30,062 bases of DNA from an uncultured Bacteroidales bacterium (GCA_937915765.1 CALGHE010000019.1:1-30062), one strand, 5' to 3'. Shown: positions 15,452 to 23,173, counted from the stretch's first letter. The notes: generated from the letters alone by a model not told the origin. Program-made: numbers and translations.

Positions 15452-16249
15452 TCATGCCAAAGCAATATCCAGCACCATCATCACCAGGAACCCCGCCATC
15501 ACGCTCATAGTCCCTACGTTTGAATGCTCGCCGAGATGGGCCTCCGGAATAAGCTCCTCCACCACAACATAAATCATCGCGCCAGCGGCAAAGGCGAGCA
15601 GCCAAGGCATAAAGGCAGATATTGAACCAATGAGCAACACCGCCAGAACCCCTGCGACAGGCTCCACGATACCAGACAAAGCTCCGAAGAGGAACGCCTT
15701 TTTGTTGCTGAATCCGTCCTTTTTCAAAGGCAGCGACACAGCCGCACCTTCCGGAAAGTTTTGCAGCCCTATACCTGCAGCAAGCGCAAAAGCGGACGCA
15801 AGCGTGATGCCCGCGCCTTCAAGTCCTGCCATTCCGAAGGAAAGCCCTACGGCCATACCCTCAGGAATGTTGTGAAGCGTCACGGCAAATATAAGCATGG
15901 TGCTTCTTTTCAGAGAAGACGGCAGCCCCTCCGGCTTGTCGCTCCCGATGTGCAGATGCGGCAGCAGACTGTCAAGAAGCCATAGGAAAAGACCTCCCAA
16001 AGCAAAGCCGCCGGCCGCCGGAATCCAGCCTTGCCCGCCTTGCTCCTCCGCCATCTCAATCGCCGGAATAAGCAGCGACCACACAGACGCTGCTATCATG
16101 ATGCCAGCCGCAAAGCCTAAAAATATCCTCTGCACATTGTCCGAAAGTTGCCTCCTGAAAAAGAAGACAAGAGAGGCTCCAAGCACCGTTGACAAGAACG
16201 TGATGCCTGTGCCAACAAGAGCAAGCTGCATTGACGACAGTGTTTCCAT
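15452..16249 (-). CDS. ZIP family divalent metal transporter (ZupT-like)
   Basis: 265 residues, about eight hydrophobic segments. ZIP proteins carry zinc, iron or manganese into the cytoplasm. The two hallmark motifs of the binuclear metal site are present: HNIPEG at residues 126-131 in helix IV and QNFPEG at 163-168 in helix V. The second has Gln where many family members have His, which may alter metal selectivity. Glu197 in GIVEPVAG lies in a later helix. A His-containing loop (about 98-100) separates helices III and IV, as usual. The start ATG at 16249 fits the family. It stands alone, 96 bases downstream of the tolC-like gene. The specific metal cannot be read from sequence, so no gene symbol is given. 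Confidence 0.9.
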   Translation of the reverse strand: METLSSMQLALVGTGITFLSTVLGASLVFFFRRQLSDNVQRIFLGFAAGIMIAASVWSLLIPAIEMAEEQGGQGWIPAAGGFALGGLFLWLLDSLLPHLHIGSDKPEGLPSSLKRSTMLIFAVTLHNIPEGMAVGLSFGMAGLEGAGITLASAFALAAGIGLQNFPEGAAVSLPLKKDGFSNKKAFLFGALSGIVEPVAGVLAVLLIGSISAFMPWLLAFAAGAMIYVVVEELIPEAHLGEHSNVGTMSVMAGFLVMMVLDIALA

Positions 16250-16345
16250 AAAAATCTATATTTCTTTAAAAACAATATGCGAACAAAGAATTTAATGCTT
16301 AAAATATATCTATTCGCAAAAAAAACGGAGACTTACAAACAGCGC

Positions 16346-17704
16346 CTATTCTGCGCTCTTGTTGTCTCTAATAAAGAGTTCCGAGAACTCTCCGCAAAGA
16401 AGCCTCAACGACACTTCGCAAAGTTTGATTTCGTACTCTGCGGTGAGGTAACGGCTCTCCGCATTAAGCAGATTCTGCTGAGCCTCGCGCAGCTCTATAC
16501 CAGACAGAGCGCCCAACTTGTATTTGTCCATGGAGCGTTCAAAATACTCCTTGCTTACAACAAGGTTCTCCTTCTCCATGTTCAATATCTTCTCATTATT
16601 TTCGTAGAGCAAATAGAGATTGAAAAAAGCCTCTTTCAAATTAAGCAGTTTGCTCTCAGCCTCAAGTTTGCTGTTTTCTATAGAAAGCTGAGCGTTGCGC
16701 AGTTCCCTTTTCGTATTAAGCCCGTTGAAGAGGTTCATGCCGAGAGTCAGCCCGTAGTTCAGTCCGAGCGTCTCGTTCTTCTTCGTATTGCTCACTTCGT
16801 ACCTTCTCTGATTGTATCCGTACCCGGCCTTAAACTTCAGATAAGGAAGATTTTGCGAACGCACGGCAATTCGCTCTTTCTCAAGCACACCGATTTCGTT
16901 TGCCGCAAGTTTCAGTTCTGTATTGTATTCGTACAGTTTCTCCAGCATAACGTTGAGGCTGTCTATCTTATGCAGCACAATAGCGGTATCCGCAAGGTTC
17001 ACCGGAGCGTACAGGTCTGCCGAATTATCTGCCGCCAGCAATTTATTCAGCGCAATGCGAGACGCAATGACCTTTTCCTGCTGCTTCAGGTAATTGTAAT
17101 TGTCTGTGTTTAAGTCAACCTTAGCCTGCTGAAGTTCAAGATTGGAACTTGCCCCGGTCTGATAGCGCGCCTCGACAACACGCACGCGCTCTTGCGACAA
17201 GTCAATGGAGTATTTAAGGCTTTTCAGCTTTAAATTCTGGTAAATAAGATTGTTATACTCTGAAATAATATCTCCCACAAGATTTTCCACCGCTATGATT
17301 GTCTGCAATTCTCCCTGCTTCTGAAGCAGTTCCAATTTCTCTTTGGTAGCCTTGATTTTAAAGCCGTTGAAGATAGTCCAGTTCAAATCCAGCCCTGCAT
17401 CAAAGCCACCGTTATAAACACCGTTGTGCGAGGTTTTCTGTCCGCCTGAACTCTCCGAATCTGTGTTGACCAGTTCTCCGTCGTAAGCCACCGCCGCGTC
17501 AAGAACCGGAAGATAGCCCGCATTGCCTAGCGTGTTGTTATTTTTAAGAATCTCTTCCTGATTTCTGACTATCCTAAGCCCATAATTATGTTCGAGCGCG
17601 ATATTAACGCACTCCTCCAAAGAGAGAACGCCTTGTCCCTGAGAAAAACTCCCTGCACACACAGACAGAGCGAAAAATGCAATAACTAATCTAAATTTAT
17701 TCAT
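16346..17704 (-). CDS. TolC-like outer-membrane efflux protein
   Basis: 452 residues from the ATG at 17704; a TTG two codons earlier is less likely. A signal peptide (MNKFRLVIAFFALSVCAGSF) leads to LSLEECVNIALEHNYGLRIV, the standard start of outer-membrane efflux proteins. Two repeats of the family follow, with long helical stretches (for example ERVRVVEARYQTGASSNLEL and EYFERSMDKYKLGALSGIEL). The YQTGASS and YKLGALS turns mark the periplasmic helix-barrel. In Bacteroidota such genes usually sit with a membrane-fusion protein and an RND or ABC pump; none is adjacent here, so the partner must be elsewhere. The start overlaps the end of rnhB by 8 bases, so translation is probably coupled. Confidence 0.9.
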   Translation of the reverse strand: MNKFRLVIAFFALSVCAGSFSQGQGVLSLEECVNIALEHNYGLRIVRNQEEILKNNNTLGNAGYLPVLDAAVAYDGELVNTDSESSGGQKTSHNGVYNGGFDAGLDLNWTIFNGFKIKATKEKLELLQKQGELQTIIAVENLVGDIISEYNNLIYQNLKLKSLKYSIDLSQERVRVVEARYQTGASSNLELQQAKVDLNTDNYNYLKQQEKVIASRIALNKLLAADNSADLYAPVNLADTAIVLHKIDSLNVMLEKLYEYNTELKLAANEIGVLEKERIAVRSQNLPYLKFKAGYGYNQRRYEVSNTKKNETLGLNYGLTLGMNLFNGLNTKRELRNAQLSIENSKLEAESKLLNLKEAFFNLYLLYENNEKILNMEKENLVVSKEYFERSMDKYKLGALSGIELREAQQNLLNAESRYLTAEYEIKLCEVSLRLLCGEFSELFIRDNKSAE

Positions 17705-18311
17705 CTTCAAAATTTAATTTTACCTGTTTATCTAAGAGAGTGAACGACTTGCGGTGATGTTCCGTCGGTCCTAACTCTTCAATTGCCTTGCGATGGTCTT
17801 TCGTAGGATAGCCTTTGTTTTTGCTCCATCGGTAAGCGGGATATTGTTTGTCTATCTCGTTCATGTAATCGTCTCTGTACGTCTTTGCAAGGACAGAAGC
17901 CGCCGCTATCGACAAATATTTGCCATCGCCCTTAACTACACAGTCGTGAGGCACCTCCTTATATTTTTTGAATCTGTTGCCGTCTATTATAAGGTGTTCC
18001 GGCTCTATGCCGAGCTTCTCTACCGCACGGTGCATTGCAAGAAACGACGCGTTGAGGATATTTATCTGGTCTATCTCTTCTGCCGACACAACCCCGACAG
18101 CCCACGCCAACGCCTTCTCTTCTATAATCGGACGGAGCTTGTACCGGATTTTTTCCGTAAGTTTCTTAGAATCATTCAGCTCATCGCACTCAAAATCGGG
18201 CGGAAGAATAACTGCCGCAGCAAAAACAGGCCCTGCAAGACAGCCTCTGCCAGCCTCGTCGCAACCAGCTTCAATCACATCTTCTAAAAAAAACGGAAGA
18301 AGTTTACTCAT
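17697..18311 (-). CDS. rnhB: Ribonuclease HII
   Basis: 204 residues from the ATG at 18311. The frame extends to 18380, but the added 23 residues do not look like the family. It cleaves the RNA strand of RNA-DNA hybrids and removes single ribonucleotides from DNA. The catalytic start GCDEAGRGCLAGPVFAAAV carries Asp18 and Glu19. LIIDGNRFKKY contains the third acidic residue. SIAAASVLAKTYRDDYM and YRWSKNKGYPTKDHRKAI are conserved later motifs. All look intact. It is followed, with an 8-base overlap, by the TolC-like gene. Upstream lies the MITE-like element at 18431, and no recognisable promoter was found in the gap. Confidence 0.94.
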   Translation of the reverse strand: MSKLLPFFLEDVIEAGCDEAGRGCLAGPVFAAAVILPPDFECDELNDSKKLTEKIRYKLRPIIEEKALAWAVGVVSAEEIDQINILNASFLAMHRAVEKLGIEPEHLIIDGNRFKKYKEVPHDCVVKGDGKYLSIAAASVLAKTYRDDYMNEIDKQYPAYRWSKNKGYPTKDHRKAIEELGPTEHHRKSFTLLDKQVKLNFEDE

Positions 18312-18430
18312 AAAAATATGTTTTATAACATTAGACTGAAAAATTTTCCGAAAGTTTAGAAAATAGTTTGACTTTATCAAATTTCCAAAAAAGAAATATT
18401 CTTAAAAAAACTTAAATTGCGGAATTGAAA

Positions 18431-18709
18431 CAATATTGTCCTAAATATTTTGTAAAAAAGGGAAGCACGGTTCTTTCATTTAAGGACGTAATACTGCAAA
18501 GAATTTTGGTGCAGCCTTCCAGGCAGGTTCTCGTTATACTTTTCCACCCGAGACTTCGTCCCGGGTTACCGTCGCTAAGCTTCGTGCTGCCTTCCAGGCA
18601 GAGAGACGTCGAATCCACAGAACTCTCCGTTGCTTATCTTGCTCTCATTCACTTGATTATAATGCTCGTAGAGGTTGACTTTACTATAATATTATTTAGG
18701 ACAATATTG
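18431..18709. mobile_element. 279-bp MITE-like element sharing inverted repeats with the IS derivative at 1301
   Basis: Left end CAATATTGTCCTAAATA (18431-18447) and right end (18693-18709, reverse complement) CAATATTGTCCTAAATA are identical over 17 bp, and identical to the left end of the element at 1301. No transposase residues remain inside; the interior contains repeated hairpin modules instead. It is thus a non-autonomous element, presumably mobilised by an IS4-type transposase. I see no clear target duplication. It sits between rnhB and the TolB-like gene, about 30 bases upstream of that gene's likely promoter. Confidence 0.7.
18509..18601. repeat. REP-like module: two 18-bp direct repeats flanking a hairpin
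   Basis: GTGCAGCCTTCCAGGCAG (18509-18526) and GTGCTGCCTTCCAGGCAG (18584-18601) differ by one base. The second forms a CTGCC/GGCAG stem. Between them, ACCCG-A-GAC (18546-18554) pairs with GTC-C-CGGGT (18558-18566) around a 3-base loop, with one A/C mismatch. Short imperfect hairpins like this are typical of REP-type sequences. The block is GC-richer than the rest of the element. Confidence 0.6.
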
Positions 18710-18740
18710 GGTTGCATTTGTAAAGGGTGCTGCTCGTTCG

Positions 18741-18771
18741 CTTGTTTTACAATATTTTTTGCTTAATTTAG
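18741..18771 (+). promoter_or_regulatory. Possible promoter of the TolB-like gene
   Basis: CTTG (18741-18744), 19 bases, TAATTTAG (18764-18771). Each box is one base off consensus. The gene's ATG is 36 bases downstream. The MITE-like element ends 31 bases upstream of the first box. Confidence 0.4.
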
Positions 18772-18807
18772 CGCTTTGTAAATAATGTTTCCTTAAAAAA
18801 AATTATT

Positions 18808-19662
18808 ATGAGTAAAACAATCAGCCGACTTGAAATATACGATATGGAAAGCGGCACACACAAAGTTATCCGCGAATTTGATTTTCTTATAGAAGCACCA
18901 AACTGGTCGCCAGACGGCAAATGGCTTGTCTATAACTCAGAAGGAAGGCTGTACCGCATCGCCACTGACGGAAAAGGAGAGCCTTCTCTTATAGAGTCCG
19001 GACTGGCTGTCAGGTGCAATAACGACCACGTGATTTCTTCGGACGGCAAGCAGATTGCGGTGAGCCATCACACGGCAGAAGACGGCAATTCTCGAATCTA
19101 CACGTTCCCCTTCGAGGGAGGCGAGCCGAAACTGGTCACTCCGCTCGGACCAAGTTACCTGCATGGCTGGAGCCCTGACATGAAGCAGATGACTTACTGC
19201 GCTTTCCGCGGCGACGCTCATGTGGTGCATACCATCGACATGGACTCAGGAAAAGAGACTCCGCTCACCGAGGGCAAAGACGGCCTGAGCGACGGACCCG
19301 AATATTGCCCTTGCGGAAAATACATCTGGTTCAACTGGGTCAAAACAGGTCTGATGCAGGTGTGGAGAATGAAGACTGACGGCAGCGAGCAGACTCAGAT
19401 GACGTTCGACGAAGATCTGAACTCATGGTTCCCGCATGTCTCTCCGGACGGCAAACTGGTGGTCTATATAGCATATCATAAGGGCGACCTGAAGCCAGAC
19501 GAACATCTCCCTAATAAAAATGTGCTGCTGCGAATTATGCCTGCCGAGGGCGGAACTCCTAAAACAATTGTGGAACTTTTTGGCGGACAAGGCACTATAA
19601 ACGTAAACTCATGGTCGCCAGACAGCAAGAAATTTGCGTATGTGAGTTACGAAATCGTTTAG
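18808..19662 (+). CDS. TolB-like beta-propeller protein (PD40 repeats), apparently cytoplasmic
   Basis: 284 residues. At least five PD40-type repeats are visible, each with a core like APNWSPDGKWLVY (about 31-43), HVISSDGKQIAVSH, LHGWSPDMKQMTY, FPHVSPDGKLVVY and VNSWSPDSKKFAYVSY. This is the propeller fold of TolB and related proteins. Unlike periplasmic TolB it has no signal peptide and no N-terminal TolB domain, so it is not the Tol-Pal component; a cytoplasmic enzyme or binding role is more likely. Members are annotated as TolB family proteins. The gene is alone between the MITE-like element and a terminator. The ATG at 18808 begins MSKTISRLEIYDMESGTHKV. Confidence 0.82.
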   Translation: MSKTISRLEIYDMESGTHKVIREFDFLIEAPNWSPDGKWLVYNSEGRLYRIATDGKGEPSLIESGLAVRCNNDHVISSDGKQIAVSHHTAEDGNSRIYTFPFEGGEPKLVTPLGPSYLHGWSPDMKQMTYCAFRGDAHVVHTIDMDSGKETPLTEGKDGLSDGPEYCPCGKYIWFNWVKTGLMQVWRMKTDGSEQTQMTFDEDLNSWFPHVSPDGKLVVYIAYHKGDLKPDEHLPNKNVLLRIMPAEGGTPKTIVELFGGQGTINVNSWSPDSKKFAYVSYEIV

Positions 19663-19688
19663 GCTGCTCCTATAAATTACATTTTATG

Positions 19689-19724
19689 AAATCCTGAGTA
19701 ATAAGAAATTGCTCAGGATTTTAT
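19689..19724 (+). terminator. Terminator after the TolB-like gene
   Basis: AAATCCTGAG (19689-19698) pairs with CTCAGGATTT (19712-19721) in a 10-bp stem with a 13-base loop; only a short T-run (TTTTAT) follows. Confidence 0.6.
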
Positions 19725-19856
19725 CATCTCGGATAAATCATACGACAAACACGCTCAAGTCGGACAGAAAAACGACGTCCGGCAACTCTTGAAAAATTAT
19801 TTTCTCAAATAAGAACTTTTAACGCTTTTAAATTTTTATTAAAATTGAAAAAAACA

Positions 19857-19894
19857 TATCTTTGACAACGTTGAAAATCACAGGTATAAATTTG
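19857..19894 (+). promoter_or_regulatory. Promoter elements before the PepSY-like lipoprotein gene
   Basis: TATCTTTG (19857-19864) and TAAATTTG (19887-19894) both fit TAnnTTTG. The first lacks a TTTG at the right distance. For the second, the TTTG inside the first box lies 22 bases away. The ATG is at 19911. Confidence 0.45.
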
Positions 19895-19910
19895 GTAAAA
19901 TTTTAAACGT

Positions 19911-20759
19911 ATGAATATGCTCAGAAATATCTTTTTTTGCTTGATGACCGGAGCGCTGGCTCTGTTAGTCTCCTGCTCAAATTCATCTTCAGAGAAACTT
20001 CCGTCAAGCGCGGAGACGTTCATCTCGAAACATTTCGGTGACTCCGTTGAAATAGCCTCTGTGGAGAGAAACGCAGACCTTGATTACGAAGTTGTGCTCT
20101 CCAACGACATAGAGCTTCGCTTTGAAAGGCATGGCGTCTGGGAAGAGATAAATGTGAAAAGAAACATTTTCCCAAGCTCTGTCCTCAACGTTCTTCCGCA
20201 GAATGTGTCCGAGTACATCACAAAAAATTATCCGGAAAAAAGAATTCGCAAGATTGAAAACAAAAGGTACGGCTATTTTGTGCGGCTGAACAAGCCGAAC
20301 GCGATAGAGCTTAAATTCTCCAAGGCAGGCGTGCTGCTGGAGGACGAGGAGCTGGAAGACATAGGGAAGGTGAACAAGGAGAACGGACAGCTGCCGTCTG
20401 CCGCAAACCTTTTCATAAAGAAGCATTTTGGAGATTCTGTTGAAATATATTCTGTTCTGCAGAACATGGACTTGGACTACGAAGTGATGCTCGCTGACGG
20501 CACGGAACTGTGTTTCGACAGACATGGCGAATGGGAGGAACTTGACGCCAAGACAGACAACCTGCCAAAGTCCATCAAGGCTCTTCTGCCTAAGAACACA
20601 ATCGCTTACATCTCAAAGAACTATCCGGAAAAGAAAATACGCAAGATAGAGATTAAGAGATACGGATACCGTATCCGTTTGAGCAAGCCGTCTGCTATAG
20701 AGCTGAAGTTTGCGAAGAACGGCTCTTTGGTCCAAGTCATTGACGAATCTAAAAACTAA
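19911..20759 (+). CDS. Lipoprotein with two duplicated PepSY-like (BLIP-fold) units
   Basis: 282 residues. A lipoprotein signal peptide ends in LLVSC with Cys22 as the lipid site. Two units of about 113 residues follow, at 30-142 and 160-272, offset by 130 residues. Each begins LPS-A-x-x-FI-KHFGDSVEI and contains DLDYEV, L-F-RHG-WEE, YI-KNYPEK-IRKIE and KPxAIELKF. This is the pattern of the PepSY-like domain (PF11396 type) of Bacteroidota periplasmic proteins, which usually contain one or two such units. The strong identity between halves points to fairly recent internal duplication. Relatives bind or inhibit peptidases in some cases, but no function is proven. The M28 gene starts 5 bases after its stop, so the two are one operon. 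Confidence 0.83.
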   Translation: MNMLRNIFFCLMTGALALLVSCSNSSSEKLPSSAETFISKHFGDSVEIASVERNADLDYEVVLSNDIELRFERHGVWEEINVKRNIFPSSVLNVLPQNVSEYITKNYPEKRIRKIENKRYGYFVRLNKPNAIELKFSKAGVLLEDEELEDIGKVNKENGQLPSAANLFIKKHFGDSVEIYSVLQNMDLDYEVMLADGTELCFDRHGEWEELDAKTDNLPKSIKALLPKNTIAYISKNYPEKKIRKIEIKRYGYRIRLSKPSAIELKFAKNGSLVQVIDESKN

Positions 20760-20764
20760 GCAAG

Positions 20765-21778
20765 ATGAAAAAGTGTTTTTACTATGTGGCGAAGATGGCG
20801 CTCGCATCAGTCATTCTTATGAGTTCGTGCCAAAATCAGCAAAGCAGGGCGGTTGCCGAAAATCCGGCAAAGACAGAAACCAAGGCAGAAACAGAGGCTG
20901 TGAAAAAGGTAAGCTTTGACGCAGACAGCGCATACTCTTACGTTGCTAAGCAGTGTGATTTCGGACCTCGCGTCCCTAACACAGAGGCGCACCGCAAATG
21001 CGGTGACTTCCTCGCTTCGGAGCTGAAGCGTTTCGGAGCTGAGGTCATAGAGCAGAAGGCCGACCTGAAAGCGTACGACGGAACGATGCTGAAGTCCAAA
21101 AACATAATCGGCCAGTTTTACCCTGACAAAAACAGGCGCGTTGCGCTTTTTGCACATTGGGACTCCCGTCCGTTCTGCGACAACGACCCAAACCCTGCCA
21201 ATCACCGCAAGCCGGTCATGGGCGCTAACGACGGAGCAAGCGGCGTGGGCGTGCTGCTGGAAGTCGCTCGGCAGATTCAGGCAAACGAGCCTAACATCGG
21301 AATTGACATTGTCTTTTTTGACTCGGAAGATTACGGTACGCCGCAGTTTTACGAAGGTCCTGAGCAGGAACACACTTGGTGCCTTGGATCGCAATACTGG
21401 GGCAGAAACCCTCATTATAAAACACGTCCGGAATTCGGCATCCTTCTTGACATGGTTGGCGGAGAGATGCCTGAGTTCAAAGTTGACAAGGTTTCTTATG
21501 ATTTTGCATCTGCAATTGTGTATAAGGTTTGGAGCAAAGCCGCAGAGTTGAAGCACGATGATGTTTTCAAGATGGAACAAGGAGGATTCATAACTGACGA
21601 CCACTTTTACGTCAATCAGCTCACAATGATTCCGACGGCAGATATTATTGACTTTAACAACGAAAGAGGATTTCCGGAGACATGGCACACAGTCAACGAT
21701 GTAATGGAAAACATTGATAAAAACACCCTGCGGAAAGTAGGAGAAGTTGTCTGCGGAGTCATTTACAGCGAAAAATGA
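20765..21778 (+). CDS. M28-family lipoprotein, glutaminyl-peptide cyclotransferase-like
   Basis: 337 residues. A lipobox (ILMSSC) marks Cys22 as the lipid site, followed by a Lys/Glu linker to about 48. The M28 zinc fold comes next. Candidate metal and catalytic residues are His131 (FAHWDSRPF), Asp156 (MGANDGASGVG), Glu188 (FFDSEDYG), Asp229 (LLDMVGG), Asp279-His280 and His308 (ETWHTVNDV). The sequence around HWDSRP and GANDGASGVGVLLE is closest to glutaminyl cyclase-like M28 proteins of Bacteroidota, which turn N-terminal Gln of exported proteins into pyroglutamate. Aminopeptidase activity cannot be excluded. It lies 5 bases downstream of the PepSY-like lipoprotein gene and ends at a strong terminator. 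Confidence 0.87.
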   Translation: MKKCFYYVAKMALASVILMSSCQNQQSRAVAENPAKTETKAETEAVKKVSFDADSAYSYVAKQCDFGPRVPNTEAHRKCGDFLASELKRFGAEVIEQKADLKAYDGTMLKSKNIIGQFYPDKNRRVALFAHWDSRPFCDNDPNPANHRKPVMGANDGASGVGVLLEVARQIQANEPNIGIDIVFFDSEDYGTPQFYEGPEQEHTWCLGSQYWGRNPHYKTRPEFGILLDMVGGEMPEFKVDKVSYDFASAIVYKVWSKAAELKHDDVFKMEQGGFITDDHFYVNQLTMIPTADIIDFNNERGFPETWHTVNDVMENIDKNTLRKVGEVVCGVIYSEK

Positions 21779-21797
21779 TAACTGCTGAGAAAAACTG

Positions 21798-21833
21798 ATT
21801 AGCCTCACCAATTACGGTTGAGGCTAATTTTTT
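21798..21833 (+). terminator. Strong intrinsic terminator after the M28 gene
   Basis: ATTAGCCTCA (21798-21807) pairs with TGAGGCTAAT (21819-21828), a 10-bp stem, followed by TTTTT. Confidence 0.88.
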
Positions 21834-21946
21834 GCTGCTAATCAAAATTGCCTTAAACGCAAAGCGTGCCAGAATTAACAAACCGCAAGACGTTATATCA
21901 TGAAGTTCATTAATTATGACACGCTCCGCATCAATAGTAAATAAGA

Positions 21947-22495
21947 TTATTTCTTAAAATATCTGTTATATAAACCTTGGAATCCCTGTCCATGACGAGC
22001 CTCGTCTTTAGCCATTTCGTGAACAGTGTCGTGGATAGCGTCAAGATCAAGTTCCTTAGCTCTCTTAGCAATACGCATCTTGTCAGCGCAAGCTCCAGAC
22101 TCCGCGTTTTTACGTTTTTCAAGATTAGTCTTAGTGTCCCAAACCACATCGCCAAGAAGTTCCGCAAACTTAGCAGCGTGTTCAGCCTCTTCCCAAGCGT
22201 ATCTCTTAAACGCCTCTGCAATCTCAGGGTACCCTTCGCGGTCAGCCTGACGGCTCATTGCAAGATACATTCCGACCTCAGTACATTCTCCCATGAAATG
22301 CGCGTTAAGGTCCTTTATCATTTCGTCGTCACAACCCTTAGCGACACCAATCACATGTTCTGTAACGAAAGACAACTCTGCGCTTTCATCAAGCTCCTTA
22401 AACTTAGAAGCAGGAACTTTACACTGTGGACATTTTTCTGGAGCGGCGTCGCCTTCGTGAACATAACCGCATACTGTACAAATGAATTTAGCCAT
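21947..22495 (-). CDS. Rubrerythrin with N-terminal rubredoxin domain (reverse rubrerythrin)
   Basis: 182 residues. It reduces hydrogen peroxide with electrons from reduced iron and is a main peroxide defence of anaerobes. The rubredoxin-type iron site is at the N-terminus: Cys6, Cys9, Cys22 and Cys25 (CTVCGYVHEG and EKCPQCKVP). Classical rubrerythrin has it at the C-terminus, so this is the reverse type. The ferritin-like di-iron domain follows from about residue 45, with GECTEVGMYLAMSRQADREG, then WEEAEHAAKFAELLG, and later KDEARHGQGFQGLYNRYF; these give the two EXXH-type motifs. It starts 36 bases downstream of the Fur/PerR-type regulator and most likely belongs to the same peroxide-responsive operon. 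Confidence 0.92.
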   Translation of the reverse strand: MAKFICTVCGYVHEGDAAPEKCPQCKVPASKFKELDESAELSFVTEHVIGVAKGCDDEMIKDLNAHFMGECTEVGMYLAMSRQADREGYPEIAEAFKRYAWEEAEHAAKFAELLGDVVWDTKTNLEKRKNAESGACADKMRIAKRAKELDLDAIHDTVHEMAKDEARHGQGFQGLYNRYFKK

Positions 22496-22531
22496 AATTT
22501 TAATCTTTTTAATGTGAATTTATGTAATTAT

Positions 22532-22951
22532 TTATTTTCTCTTTTCCGCGCACGACTTGCAAAGCCCTTTGTAATAGACCTGCGTCTCGGTTATTAAAAA
22601 CCCGTCAATCTCGCTTTTGTTCAGACTGAGCAACTCCGGAACCTGTTCCGGAAAGAAGTCGAAAACCTCTCCACATTCAGAACATCTGAAATGCGCGTGA
22701 ACAGAAGTGTCTCCGTCGAACCTTAAGTTTTTCTCCTCTATGCTCAGAGCCAGCGCCGCACCATGCTCTGCAAACAGTTTCAGAGTATTGTAAACTGTCG
22801 TCTTGGACAGCGTCGGAATTACTGGATTTAACGCCGAATAAATCTCGTCAACCGTCGGGTGCGTCTTGTGCCTCAGCAAATAATCCATAACTGCCAGCCT
22901 TTGTATCGATGGCCTTATGTCATATTTTTCTAAATGTTCTTTTGCCCCCAT
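22532..22951 (-). CDS. perR: Fur-family regulator, PerR type
   Basis: 139 residues. The winged-helix DNA-binding part includes LNPVIPTLSKTTVYNTLKLF. The structural zinc site has Cys90, Cys93, Cys131 and Cys134 (FRCSECGE and LCKSCAEK). Residues matching the peroxide-sensing metal site of B. subtilis PerR are all present: His31 (HPTVDEIY), Asp79, His85 and His87 (HAHF), and Asp98 in VFDFF. The Asp where Fur has Glu favours PerR over Fur or Zur. The next gene is a rubrerythrin, a classic PerR target. A perfect Bacteroidota promoter is located 48 bases upstream of the ATG. An AT-rich dyad between promoter and start could be its own operator, but I cannot define it. Confidence 0.88.
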   Translation of the reverse strand: MGAKEHLEKYDIRPSIQRLAVMDYLLRHKTHPTVDEIYSALNPVIPTLSKTTVYNTLKLFAEHGAALALSIEEKNLRFDGDTSVHAHFRCSECGEVFDFFPEQVPELLSLNKSEIDGFLITETQVYYKGLCKSCAEKRK

Positions 22952-22998
22952 AGTGTGCTTGCTTTAAACTTGTAATCAATTCAAATTTGTTTTCAATG

Positions 22999-23029
22999 CA
23001 AATATACAGACTTTTTCTGAATCTCCAAA
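22999..23029 (-). promoter_or_regulatory. Promoter of the perR-rubrerythrin operon
   Basis: On the minus strand TTTG (23029-23026), 19 bases, TATATTTG (23006-22999), both perfect. A PerR binding site would be expected to overlap or follow it; the AT-rich stretch 22960-22998 is the place to look. Confidence 0.8.
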
Positions 23030-23165
23030 TTTTTCTATTATTTTTTTTCATAAAAATGTTTAATAAAGCTTTAAATCTCTGAAAACAAACACGTTACATC
23101 ATACTTTTATCTCTTACATAAAATAAGACTTTCTCCATGTGATTTTTTATCTCCCGAAATATTAA

Positions 23166-23173
23166 TATCTTTG
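23166..23173 (+). promoter_or_regulatory. -7 element before the 113-residue gene
   Basis: TATCTTTG fits TAnnTTTG; no TTTG at the proper distance. The ATG is at 23233, giving a leader of about 50-60 bases. Confidence 0.45.

Noticed and set aside
15342..15605. An 87-codon minus-strand frame overlapping the ZIP C-terminus and the TM2 promoter
   Set aside because: It is in another phase of the ZIP gene and runs across a perfect promoter.
16277..17113. A 278-codon plus-strand frame over the TolC-like gene
   Set aside because: It is a shadow of a clearly recognised efflux protein on the minus strand.
18312..18380. A 23-codon upstream extension of rnhB
   Set aside because: The ATG at 18311 gives the usual RNase HII start; the added residues are AT-driven and without family resemblance.
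18425..18766. A 113-codon plus-strand frame across the MITE-like element, and a 68-codon frame on the other strand
   Set aside because: Both start or end in the inverted repeats and run through hairpin modules; no protein-like composition.
20807..21811. A 334-codon minus-strand frame over the M28 gene
   Set aside because: The plus-strand gene has all metal-site motifs and a lipobox; the opposite frame is Cys/Val/Arg-rich with no family features.
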